The translations under genes were made by a program, and so were the position numbers. From contig DERZ01000003.1 in the NCBI GenBank assembly GCA_002361155.1, positions 436 to 26,858 of the forward strand: DNA of 26,423 nucleotides, read 5' to 3'. The notes beneath the pieces are model-generated. The model was given only the letters and a program-made list of their open reading frames with translations. It ran no database searches and was not told the DNA's origin. Position 1 is the first letter of the stretch, and every line of letters begins with the position of its first letter. Origin of the DNA: Porphyromonadaceae bacterium UBA3327. GTDB lineage: Bacteria; Bacteroidota; Bacteroidia; Bacteroidales; Muribaculaceae. Of this stretch, positions 1 through 6,897 are shown one piece after another.

Positions 1-8
1 GGGGGGGG
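1..8. repeat. Run of eight G at window start
   Basis: The first eight bases are all G. Such a run at the very edge can be a natural homopolymer or a contig-end sequencing artefact; the sequence alone cannot decide. Nothing else is recognisable before the luxS promoter. Confidence 0.9.
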
Positions 9-107
9 TAATTCATTGATTTACAACCTTATACCCGATACAATCCTGAACCGGTAAAATATGCAGTTACTTAACTCCAATATTGTTCCGCATCTTTGTA
101 TTCCAGA

Positions 108-139
108 GTTGGCAAAGTGATAAAATTTGTGTAATTTTA
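108..139 (+). promoter_or_regulatory. Candidate luxS promoter
   Basis: GTTG at 108-111 is followed after 20 nt by TAATTTTA at 132-139, one base off the Bacteroidota -7 element TAnnTTTG, at the expected spacing from a -33 TTG. The predicted start is near 146, giving a leader of about 15 nt before the ATG at 161. It is weaker than the other promoters in this window because the last G of the -7 box is missing. Confidence 0.4.
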
Positions 140-160
140 CGACCTGGAAATGATATCAAG

Positions 161-643
161 ATGGAAAAGATAGCAAGTTTTACGATTGACCATGAACGTC
201 TGGAGAGAGGAATATTCGTTTCCCGGCGTGATGTGACTCCTTCAGGCGATGTAATCACAACTTTCGATATACGCCTGACGCGGCCCAACCGTGATCCGGC
301 GGCCCGGCCGGAGGCTCTCCACGCCATGGAGCATCTGGCGGCGACATTCCTGCGCAACCACACGCAATGGGGTGGCCGCGTGGTATATTGGGGCCCGATG
401 GGCTGCATGACCGGCAACTATCTGCTGCTGTCAGGAGACTATGAGAGCCGCGACATCCTGCCGCTGATCAAGGAGACAATGGAATTTGTAGCCGGATTCG
501 AGGGAGAGATTCCGGGCGCGTCACCGCGCGACTGCGGCAACTGGTCCTTCATGGATCCGGAAGAGGCGCGCCGTCTCGCACGACGTTTCCTTGACGAGGT
601 AATCGCCGACCCGCGCCATGAAAGCCTCAATTATCCGGAGTAA
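161..643 (+). CDS. luxS: S-ribosylhomocysteine lyase LuxS
   Basis: LuxS cleaves S-ribosylhomocysteine to homocysteine and 4,5-dihydroxy-2,3-pentanedione, the precursor of autoinducer-2, in the cytoplasmic activated-methyl cycle. The 160-residue product has the family's length and its metal and catalytic residues: HAMEH (His54, Glu57, His58), GPMGCMTG with the catalytic Cys82, and DCGNW with metal ligand Cys125. The numbering nearly matches the Bacillus enzyme. The frame stays open upstream to 83, but the ATG at 161 gives the normal N-terminus and lies just after a candidate promoter. Its last 17 nt overlap the convergent MscS-type gene. No mtnN/pfs neighbour is visible; the window starts only 160 bp upstream. 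Confidence 0.96.
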   Translation: MEKIASFTIDHERLERGIFVSRRDVTPSGDVITTFDIRLTRPNRDPAARPEALHAMEHLAATFLRNHTQWGGRVVYWGPMGCMTGNYLLLSGDYESRDILPLIKETMEFVAGFEGEIPGASPRDCGNWSFMDPEEARRLARRFLDEVIADPRHESLNYPE

Positions 644-1874
644 GGTCACTGCAATGGCCGGACAGGACACACTGCAGGTCAGCGCCTGACGGATGCTGGT
701 ACATGCGCAGTGAGAAAAGATGCACCGAGGCTATGATCTCATCCAGGATATCGGCCTGCGTATGCTCGTAGTCCTTCCAGTCGGTGTTGGAAGTGAAAAG
801 ATAGATCTCCACCGGGATGCCTTCGGAGCCAGGCTGAAGCTCGCGCACCATATTTATCATATCGTCGCGAAAACCGCTGCTTTCAATCAGCCTTCTCTCC
901 AGATACCGCCGGAACAGCGAAAGATTTACCTGCTCTTTGCCGAGATCCAACCCATCGGTCCATTCCTGACCTGCAAAGCGTCTGAGTTCCTCAACGGAAA
1001 GATACCGCACGGAATTCACATCGATATTGAACGACCTCTTGATGCGGCGTCCCCCACTCCGCTTCATGTATTCATAATTATGGAATCCTCCCGAGAATAA
1101 TGCGTATGGAGGGACGCTTGTCACGGAATTGTCCCAGCCGCGCACCTTCACCGCAGAAATAGCCACATCGATCACCGTGCCGCTCACTCCGAGTTTCGGC
1201 ACCTCCACCCAATCTCCCTTTACCAGCGATTTGTCGATCGAAAGCTTCACTCCGGCCACAAGGTCGAGAATCGTATCCTTGAATACGAGCGACAGGATGG
1301 CCGCCATCGCGCCGAGTCCCGACAGGATATACGCGACATTTCTGTTGAGCACTATGCTGAGGATCACGATAGCTGCCACAACAGCTGCCACAATCTTGAC
1401 AAAATTGCGCAGCACTATCAGCAAATGAATCTCCATCCCTTGCTTCTCCGACGCCTTGTAGATTGTGTCCGTCAGTCTCAATACGAAAATAAGAACCGAC
1501 ACCACAAACAGCGACTTAAGCGTCTTGACCAGAACAGAGGCCCAGCTTATCGACATATATAGCGACGCGGCAGGCAACAGCTTCATGATCATAAAAGCTA
1601 TCACCATAAAAGAGAATCCCCGTATCACCCGGTCGGATATGATATAATCATCCCACTTGGTAGGAGTCTTGCGTGTGAAATAATGCGCGGCCCGGGTTAT
1701 CGGAAAGGCGAACAGCCAGTAGACCGCACCGGCGATGACAAACACTCCAAGCCAGAGAGTTACCGTCACCGACAGACGGATCATCGAGTCGGGCATGCCG
1801 AGCGACTGAAGCCAGGAAGCGAGGACTATATAATATTCGGGAAACATTGGGGATGTATAAAATTGTACATACAT
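627..1874 (-). CDS. MscS-family mechanosensitive ion channel
   Basis: This inner-membrane channel of 415 residues probably opens under membrane tension to release solutes during osmotic downshock. Hydrophobic segments lie at about residues 34-58, 84-101, 113-135, 156-176 and 183-205. The last is the pore-lining helix, rich in Gly and Ala, ending in the MscS signature region KDTILDLVAG (199-208). A soluble beta-rich domain follows (GDWVEVPKLGVSGTV). The five-helix layout resembles YbdG-type members more than the short E. coli MscS. The start at 1874 fits a consensus promoter about 30 nt upstream; Met10 (1847) is an alternative. The 3' end overlaps luxS by 17 nt on the opposite strand. The family is secure; the exact subfamily is inference. 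Confidence 0.9.
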   Translation of the reverse strand: MYVQFYTSPMFPEYYIVLASWLQSLGMPDSMIRLSVTVTLWLGVFVIAGAVYWLFAFPITRAAHYFTRKTPTKWDDYIISDRVIRGFSFMVIAFMIMKLLPAASLYMSISWASVLVKTLKSLFVVSVLIFVLRLTDTIYKASEKQGMEIHLLIVLRNFVKIVAAVVAAIVILSIVLNRNVAYILSGLGAMAAILSLVFKDTILDLVAGVKLSIDKSLVKGDWVEVPKLGVSGTVIDVAISAVKVRGWDNSVTSVPPYALFSGGFHNYEYMKRSGGRRIKRSFNIDVNSVRYLSVEELRRFAGQEWTDGLDLGKEQVNLSLFRRYLERRLIESSGFRDDMINMVRELQPGSEGIPVEIYLFTSNTDWKDYEHTQADILDEIIASVHLFSLRMYQHPSGADLQCVLSGHCSDLTPDN

Positions 1875-1906
1875 GCCGGCGACAACGGCGACATCGCCTT
1901 CTCCGG

Positions 1907-1938
1907 CAAAATTAGCAATTATTTGTCACACGCGCAAA
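1907..1938 (-). promoter_or_regulatory. Promoter of the MscS-type gene
   Basis: Read on the minus strand, TTTG (1938-1935) is followed after exactly 20 nt by TAATTTTG (1914-1907), a full match to the Bacteroidota housekeeping promoter. The predicted transcript starts near 1900, about 26 nt before the ATG at 1874, which supports that start codon. Confidence 0.75.
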
Positions 1939-1990
1939 TCACCGACCAATCCGCAGCCCGGCGATAGCGTGGAACCTTGCGGGACTTCTA

Positions 1991-2022
1991 TTTGTTATTA
2001 CGCGAAGATTTTATTACTTTTG
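1991..2022 (+). promoter_or_regulatory. Promoter of ybaK
   Basis: TTTG at 1991-1994, a 20-nt spacer and TACTTTTG at 2015-2022 match the Bacteroidota -33/-7 consensus completely. The transcript should begin near 2029, leaving a leader of about 95 nt before ybaK. It is back-to-back with the MscS-gene promoter; the two -33 boxes are 52 bp apart. Confidence 0.75.
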
Positions 2023-2123
2023 TAATATCTGGAGTGTCTGGATTTAAATCCAACGACTCTCTGAGCATCTGTCCACACACCTCAATTTTAAATCAAGCAA
2101 AACCCATATAAACATAGATACCT

Positions 2124-2633
2124 ATGCCGAAAGAGAAAAAGACCAATGCCGCCAGGATTCTTGACCGGGAAGGCGTGACATACCGACTGGTGCCATACGA
2201 GGTGGATCCAGATAACCTCGCCGCCGACCATGTCGCGGAAAGTCTCGGCGAACCTGTCGAACGCGTGTTCAAGACGCTTGTGCTCCGCGGTGACCGCACA
2301 GGTCTCTTCGTATGCGTAATAGCCGGCAACCGCGAGGTTGACCTCAAGAAAGCCGCCAAGATTTCCGGCAATAAAAAAGCGGAGATGATAGCCATGAAAG
2401 AACTTCTCCCCGCCACGGGATATATCCGCGGCGGCTGCACGGCCATAGGCATGAAAAAAGAACTCCCCGCCTGGTTCAGCGAGGAGTTCGTGACTTTTTC
2501 CGAAGTATATGTAAGTGCCGGTCAGCGTGGACTGCAGCTTGCGGTGAATCCGAATGAATTCCTCCGCGTGGCCCGGGGCGCACTTGCCGACATCACAGCC
2601 GACGTCAGAGAAGAGACACGGAGCGACGTATGA
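2124..2633 (+). CDS. ybaK: YbaK/EbsC-type aminoacyl-tRNA deacylase
   Basis: YbaK hydrolyses mischarged Cys-tRNA(Pro) and so backs up prolyl-tRNA synthetase proofreading in the cytoplasm. The 169-residue protein has the single-domain fold length of the family. The key lysine is in the VFKTLVL motif (Lys50, matching the essential Lys of the Haemophilus protein). Other family features are GDRTGLFVCVIAGNREVDLKK and the glycine-rich GGCTAIGMKKELP stretch near residues 103-115. The ATG at 2124 is the first in frame after a consensus promoter. The final 29 nt overlap the convergent htpG. Which mischarged tRNA it prefers (ybaK, proX and ebsC types look alike) cannot be read with certainty. Confidence 0.9.
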   Translation: MPKEKKTNAARILDREGVTYRLVPYEVDPDNLAADHVAESLGEPVERVFKTLVLRGDRTGLFVCVIAGNREVDLKKAAKISGNKKAEMIAMKELLPATGYIRGGCTAIGMKKELPAWFSEEFVTFSEVYVSAGQRGLQLAVNPNEFLRVARGALADITADVREETRSDV

Positions 2634-4656
2634 ACGCCGCGAGCGCCTCGCCGCGCAGCAGATTGCTCTGAAGCAACGCCAGATCGATGATCTGCTTCAC
2701 CACCGGCTGCTCCGAGGCATAGTCCGCGATGAGTTTCTCCTCGCTGCTTCTGGTATCGCCGACTTCCTTCTCAATCTCGGAGATTTTATCGCGCAGTTCC
2801 TTTTTCTCGCTTTCTTCCTTCTTCGAATCCATCTCCTTGCGGAGCTTCTCAATTTCAGAGTTGTCACTATCGACCTTGGCGCGGAGAGGACCTACTTCAG
2901 TCTCGAGGGCCTCCACCGCGTCGGCGAGAACTTTCTTCACGACCGGCTGCTCCGTGTTGACCACCAGCGCATACATGTCCGGCATCTGTCCGTAAAAATT
3001 CATGCCCTGCTGCATGGCGGCCATCTCCTTCATCCGCCGCATCATCTCGTTCTGCGTCACGGTTGCGGGAGCGTCACCGGCCGACAATGAGTTATACTCC
3101 ACGATAAAGTTGGTGTTGTCGATAGCAGGAATCTGGCTGCGGAAAATACCGGTAAGCAGGTCGGCCTGCAGCGGAGAGACATCGGCATTTTTCTCATCCT
3201 GCTTGCGGATGAGACGTTCCGGAGTGTCGGAATCGACACGAACGAACCGGGTCTTGCCGAGTTTGCTCTCAAGCATCTGAATAAGATGCTGGTCCAGCTG
3301 TCCGTCAAGAAGCAGAACATTGTATCCCTTCTCCTCGGCACCCCTGCTGTAGGAATACTGCGCGGTGCGGTCAGTGGCGTACAGATATACCACGTCTCCA
3401 TCCTTGTCGGTCTGGGTGGCCTCGACAAGAGTGCGGTACTCCTCGAGAGTATAGTAGCGGTCGGAAATATCGCGAAGCAGGAAGAACTTGCCTGCCGCAT
3501 CATAGAACTTCTCGTCGGTCAGCATTCCGTACTTGATGAAGACCTCTATGTCATTCCATTTCTTCTCGAACTCGGCGCGGTTATCGCGGAACATCCTGTC
3601 CAGCTTTTCCGCCACTTTCTTCGAGATATAGCTTGATATCTTCTTAACCTGCTGGTCGGCCTGCAGATAGCTGCGACTCACATTCAGAGGGATGTCGGGA
3701 GAGTCGATCACTCCCTGCATGAGCATCATGAACTCGGGCACCACACCCTCTACCTGATCTGTGACATACACCTGATTGCAATAGAGCTGGATGCGGTTGT
3801 GACGGATGTCGATGTTGTTCTTAATCTTCGGGAAATAAAGGATGCCGGTGAGAGTGAACGGATAGTCCACATTGAGATGGATCCAGAACATAGGATCCTC
3901 CTCACCCGGTTTCAGCTCACGGTAGAACCTGAGGTAATCCTCGTCGGTAAGATCAGCCGGTTTTCTGGTCCAGAGCGGTTCGGTGGCGTTCACCACCTTC
4001 TCCTTATCCGTGTCGACATACTTGCCGTCCTTCCATTCCTGCTCTTTTCCGCTGATGACGGGAACGGGGAGGAAACGGCAGTACTTGCGGAGAAGAGTGT
4101 CGACTCGCACCTGCTCGAGAAACTCCTTATTGTCATCGTCGATGTAAAGGATCACATCGGTGCCGCGGTCCGCTTTCTCTATCTCATGCATCTCGAATTC
4201 GGGACTGCCGTCGCAACTCCATTCCACAGCCTTGGCTCCCTCCTTGTAGGAAAGAGAACGGATCACGACCTTCTTCGACACCATGAATGCCGAATAGAAG
4301 CCGAGGCCGAAGTGGCCTATGATTGAATTTGCCGTATCCTTGTATTTTTCCAGAAACTCCTCGGCTCCCGAGAAAGCGATCTGATTGATGTAGCGCTCGA
4401 TGTCGTCGGCATCCATACCGATTCCATGGTCGGACACGGTCAGTGTCCCGGCCTCTTTGTCAACATTGACACGGACCGACATGTCGCCCAGCTCTCCCTT
4501 GAAGTCACCGAACGACTCGAGTGTCTTCAGCTTCCGGGTGGCATCGACTGCGTTGCTCACCAGCTCGCGGAGAAATATCTCATGATCGCTGTAAAGGAAT
4601 TTTTTGATTACGGGGAATATGTTTTCAGTAGTTACCCCTATCTTGCCTGTAGCCAT
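2605..4656 (-). CDS. htpG: Molecular chaperone HtpG (bacterial Hsp90)
   Basis: HtpG is the cytosolic ATP-dependent Hsp90 chaperone, a dimer that remodels client proteins. The N-terminal GHKL ATPase domain shows the catalytic Glu31 and Asn35 in LRELVSNAVDAT, the DHGIGM loop (76-81) and the lid motif GHFGLGFYSAF (114-124). Middle and C-terminal domains follow. At 683 residues it is longer than the E. coli protein (624). Much of the excess is a highly charged, probably coiled-coil stretch at about 584-640 inserted into the C-terminal dimerisation region. A longer form of about this size is, from memory, usual in Bacteroidales. I saw no consensus promoter or CIRCE-type operator upstream; the leader is A-rich with repeated TACAAA on the coding strand. 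Confidence 0.97.
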   Translation of the reverse strand: MATGKIGVTTENIFPVIKKFLYSDHEIFLRELVSNAVDATRKLKTLESFGDFKGELGDMSVRVNVDKEAGTLTVSDHGIGMDADDIERYINQIAFSGAEEFLEKYKDTANSIIGHFGLGFYSAFMVSKKVVIRSLSYKEGAKAVEWSCDGSPEFEMHEIEKADRGTDVILYIDDDNKEFLEQVRVDTLLRKYCRFLPVPVISGKEQEWKDGKYVDTDKEKVVNATEPLWTRKPADLTDEDYLRFYRELKPGEEDPMFWIHLNVDYPFTLTGILYFPKIKNNIDIRHNRIQLYCNQVYVTDQVEGVVPEFMMLMQGVIDSPDIPLNVSRSYLQADQQVKKISSYISKKVAEKLDRMFRDNRAEFEKKWNDIEVFIKYGMLTDEKFYDAAGKFFLLRDISDRYYTLEEYRTLVEATQTDKDGDVVYLYATDRTAQYSYSRGAEEKGYNVLLLDGQLDQHLIQMLESKLGKTRFVRVDSDTPERLIRKQDEKNADVSPLQADLLTGIFRSQIPAIDNTNFIVEYNSLSAGDAPATVTQNEMMRRMKEMAAMQQGMNFYGQMPDMYALVVNTEQPVVKKVLADAVEALETEVGPLRAKVDSDNSEIEKLRKEMDSKKEESEKKELRDKISEIEKEVGDTRSSEEKLIADYASEQPVVKQIIDLALLQSNLLRGEALAAFIRRSVSLL

Positions 4657-4771
4657 ATCTATGATAACTTTTTGTAATTTCTATTTTTGTATCAGATTTT
4701 GTATTTGTTATTATACTTGCTATTTAACAATATCAAATACCGTGCCATAACTGCCATTTTATATAACAACC

Positions 4772-4801
4772 GAGACCCCCGGAATTCCTTCCGGGAGTCT
4801 C
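4772..4801 (-). terminator. Hairpin terminator of the receptor/lipoprotein operon
   Basis: GAGAC and CCCGGAA pair with TTCCGGG and GTCTC around a TTCC loop, with one C-A mismatch between the two stem blocks. It lies 33 nt past the lipoprotein stop codon and before htpG. The T-tract after it on the minus strand is weak (GGTTGTTATAT), so termination efficiency is uncertain. Confidence 0.6.
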
Positions 4802-4833
4802 TTAATCAATGTTAAAGAATCAGATATTATGGA

Positions 4834-6891
4834 TTATTCAGCGCTTTCCTCTTCATTCCATGTGGCGGAGACGAATTCGAACTTACCCTTCTCCACACAC
4901 CGGAACACTACGGTCTGCGGGTCGGTGGTCTTGCCGTTGTAGCTGAAGCAGTTGATGGTGACGGTGGGCTGCAGCTCGCCGACAGGCGCCATCTCGGGAT
5001 ACAGTTGCGCGAGCACTCCGGGACCCACTTCCCGCTCGAAGTGCATCTGCTCGGTACGCACCACTTCCTCGTCGCTCATAGAGCCGTAGACATCAGGACA
5101 CTGTGTCTTGGCCGAACTTGCGCGGAAATCGAAGTTGCCCTGATAGGCCGACGCGCCGGTATAATAGTCATTATTGCCGTAACTGGTCACATACTTGGCT
5201 CCGTCGGGAACATTGGCGAGCACCCAGTCGACGCAGGGCTGGAAGAAAGCCTGGCTTGCCGGCTGGTTGCGGCCTGCGGGGAGAGTTAGCGTTACTGAAG
5301 GATCAAGCTGCCATTTGCCGTCGCGGAGAACGAACTGGCTGGTGACGGTGGTCACTCCGTTGCTCCCGATGCTGTCGATCCAGTCGGTCCCGGTAAAGGT
5401 GTACTGCGAGCATGCGTACTTCGTCTCGCCTCCGGCATAATAGAGATATGCCACGAACTTTGTGTCATCTTTCTGCGCGTATGGGAACGAACGCGTCAGG
5501 AATATGGGGAGGAACTCGTCAGGCTGGCTTCCGGAGAGATTGCCGTAACTCTGACCCATGGCCTCGTAGTCGGCGGGCTGAAGCACCACCACATCGGTGC
5601 CGGCCGCAGACCATTTGCTGCCGTCGAACACGTATGCGGCATTGCGCGGCACTGACGTGACGGATGCCACACGGCGCGCCGCTTTGTGACAGGCCGCCTT
5701 GGAGGCGTCCTCGACATCGGTCACCACGAAATTCGCATTGACAATCTCGTCGCCGTTGTCAAGTTTGGAAGTGGAAGTCTGCGTGAAATAGCCGAGCAGC
5801 GAGACTTTCCTGCCATCCTCAAGCCTGGCCTTGACGGCATCCGTGGGATTGTATACGCTGCCGCGTGCCGCCATGGACCCGTCGAGCATCACATTGTAAA
5901 AATTTCCGTCGACCACCATCGTTCCCGTGATATGCGCATAAACGGCTGGAACCGGAGCCTCGTTTCCGTTGGCCTTCACCAGATAGTCGGCTGTGAGTTC
6001 CACCGGCGCGGGATACGTGTATGTCTCCTCTCCGAGCTTTACCACAGTGGCATTATTGTAGTCTATCTGCAGACAATTCTTATAGGAGGCTACCGCACCG
6101 TTCACCTTGACCTGATCACCCACCTTGTAGGTGCCGGATGGGAAAGAGCCTGAGTATACCAGAATGGAGCCGCCTTTGTCGGTGACAACGACGCCACGGG
6201 TACATATTGCCGTAACTATTCCCTGGATTTCAACCTTTGAGCCTGCGGTCAGTCCGGCAGAAACCACATCGGACATCTCGAACACCTGGCCGAAATCAGG
6301 GTCGGTGTCTGATTCATTGTATTTCACCACACGGTATTCTCCGGCCGCCGCGTCATCGAAGACATCGGCAAGTATGCCGGGGATGAGAGTGGCCGCAGGA
6401 TACGACGGGGAAAACGCCATGGCATAGTCCGATGTCGACCCGTATGCGTACTGATAATCGCGCTGACTTACCACATACTGCACATCTCCGTTCAGGCCCT
6501 TGATCTCATCGGGCAGATTGGCATCTACCTCGCGGTAAGAAATGTTTATGGCCGACCCGTCGCTCAGCGTATAGTAGGAAAAGAGAGAATCCTTGAGCAG
6601 ATTCGGGATATACTTGTCTGCGGGAATGGCAGGATTGAGATACTTGTCGGTACCGACTGCCTTGAGTTCGGCCTCCACCCCATCGGCCTTTGCGAGAGCC
6701 TTGTTGAAACGGTTGTTGGCGAGACGGGAATAATCATTATCCGTCATCTCATACTTGATGGTCTGGACATCAGTGGGTCTGACTCCCCCCTCGAAGCCTT
6801 CGAGCCGGTTGTTCCATGCGTCCTCGGAGCAGGATCCGAGCGCAAGAGCAATGCCGCCGATCAGAAGAACCCTGTTTATATTGGTTTTCAT
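4834..6891 (-). CDS. Surface lipoprotein with tandem OB-fold-like domains, partner of TonB-dependent receptor
   Basis: This 685-residue protein starts with a lipoprotein signal peptide; the lipobox LGSC puts the lipidated Cys at 21. Acidic residues just after it (CSEDAW) resemble the Bacteroidota surface-export signal, so exposure on the cell surface is inferred. Residues about 40-120 form a region seen in Bacteroidales receptor-associated lipoproteins. Residues about 208-290 and 300-393 look like two beta-rich OB-fold-like units of the DUF5689 kind (KVEIQGIVTAI; AHITGTMVVDGNFYNVML). The C-terminal third (about 410-685) has Tyr/Trp-rich segments such as DEFLPIFLTRSFPYAQ. The gene starts 6 nt after the receptor stop, so the two are co-transcribed. 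It is not SusD-like. The ligand is unknown; the domain calls are from pattern only. Confidence 0.75.
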   Translation of the reverse strand: MKTNINRVLLIGGIALALGSCSEDAWNNRLEGFEGGVRPTDVQTIKYEMTDNDYSRLANNRFNKALAKADGVEAELKAVGTDKYLNPAIPADKYIPNLLKDSLFSYYTLSDGSAINISYREVDANLPDEIKGLNGDVQYVVSQRDYQYAYGSTSDYAMAFSPSYPAATLIPGILADVFDDAAAGEYRVVKYNESDTDPDFGQVFEMSDVVSAGLTAGSKVEIQGIVTAICTRGVVVTDKGGSILVYSGSFPSGTYKVGDQVKVNGAVASYKNCLQIDYNNATVVKLGEETYTYPAPVELTADYLVKANGNEAPVPAVYAHITGTMVVDGNFYNVMLDGSMAARGSVYNPTDAVKARLEDGRKVSLLGYFTQTSTSKLDNGDEIVNANFVVTDVEDASKAACHKAARRVASVTSVPRNAAYVFDGSKWSAAGTDVVVLQPADYEAMGQSYGNLSGSQPDEFLPIFLTRSFPYAQKDDTKFVAYLYYAGGETKYACSQYTFTGTDWIDSIGSNGVTTVTSQFVLRDGKWQLDPSVTLTLPAGRNQPASQAFFQPCVDWVLANVPDGAKYVTSYGNNDYYTGASAYQGNFDFRASSAKTQCPDVYGSMSDEEVVRTEQMHFEREVGPGVLAQLYPEMAPVGELQPTVTINCFSYNGKTTDPQTVVFRCVEKGKFEFVSATWNEEESAE

Positions 6892-6897
6892 ATTTTC

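Noticed and set aside
83..160. Longer luxS start
   Set aside because: The extra 26 codons overlap the candidate promoter and do not resemble LuxS; the ATG at 161 gives the standard N-terminus and residue numbering.
4657..4771. Heat-shock operator (CIRCE) or consensus promoter upstream of htpG
   Set aside because: No TTAGCACTC-type inverted repeat and no complete -33/-7 pair could be found.
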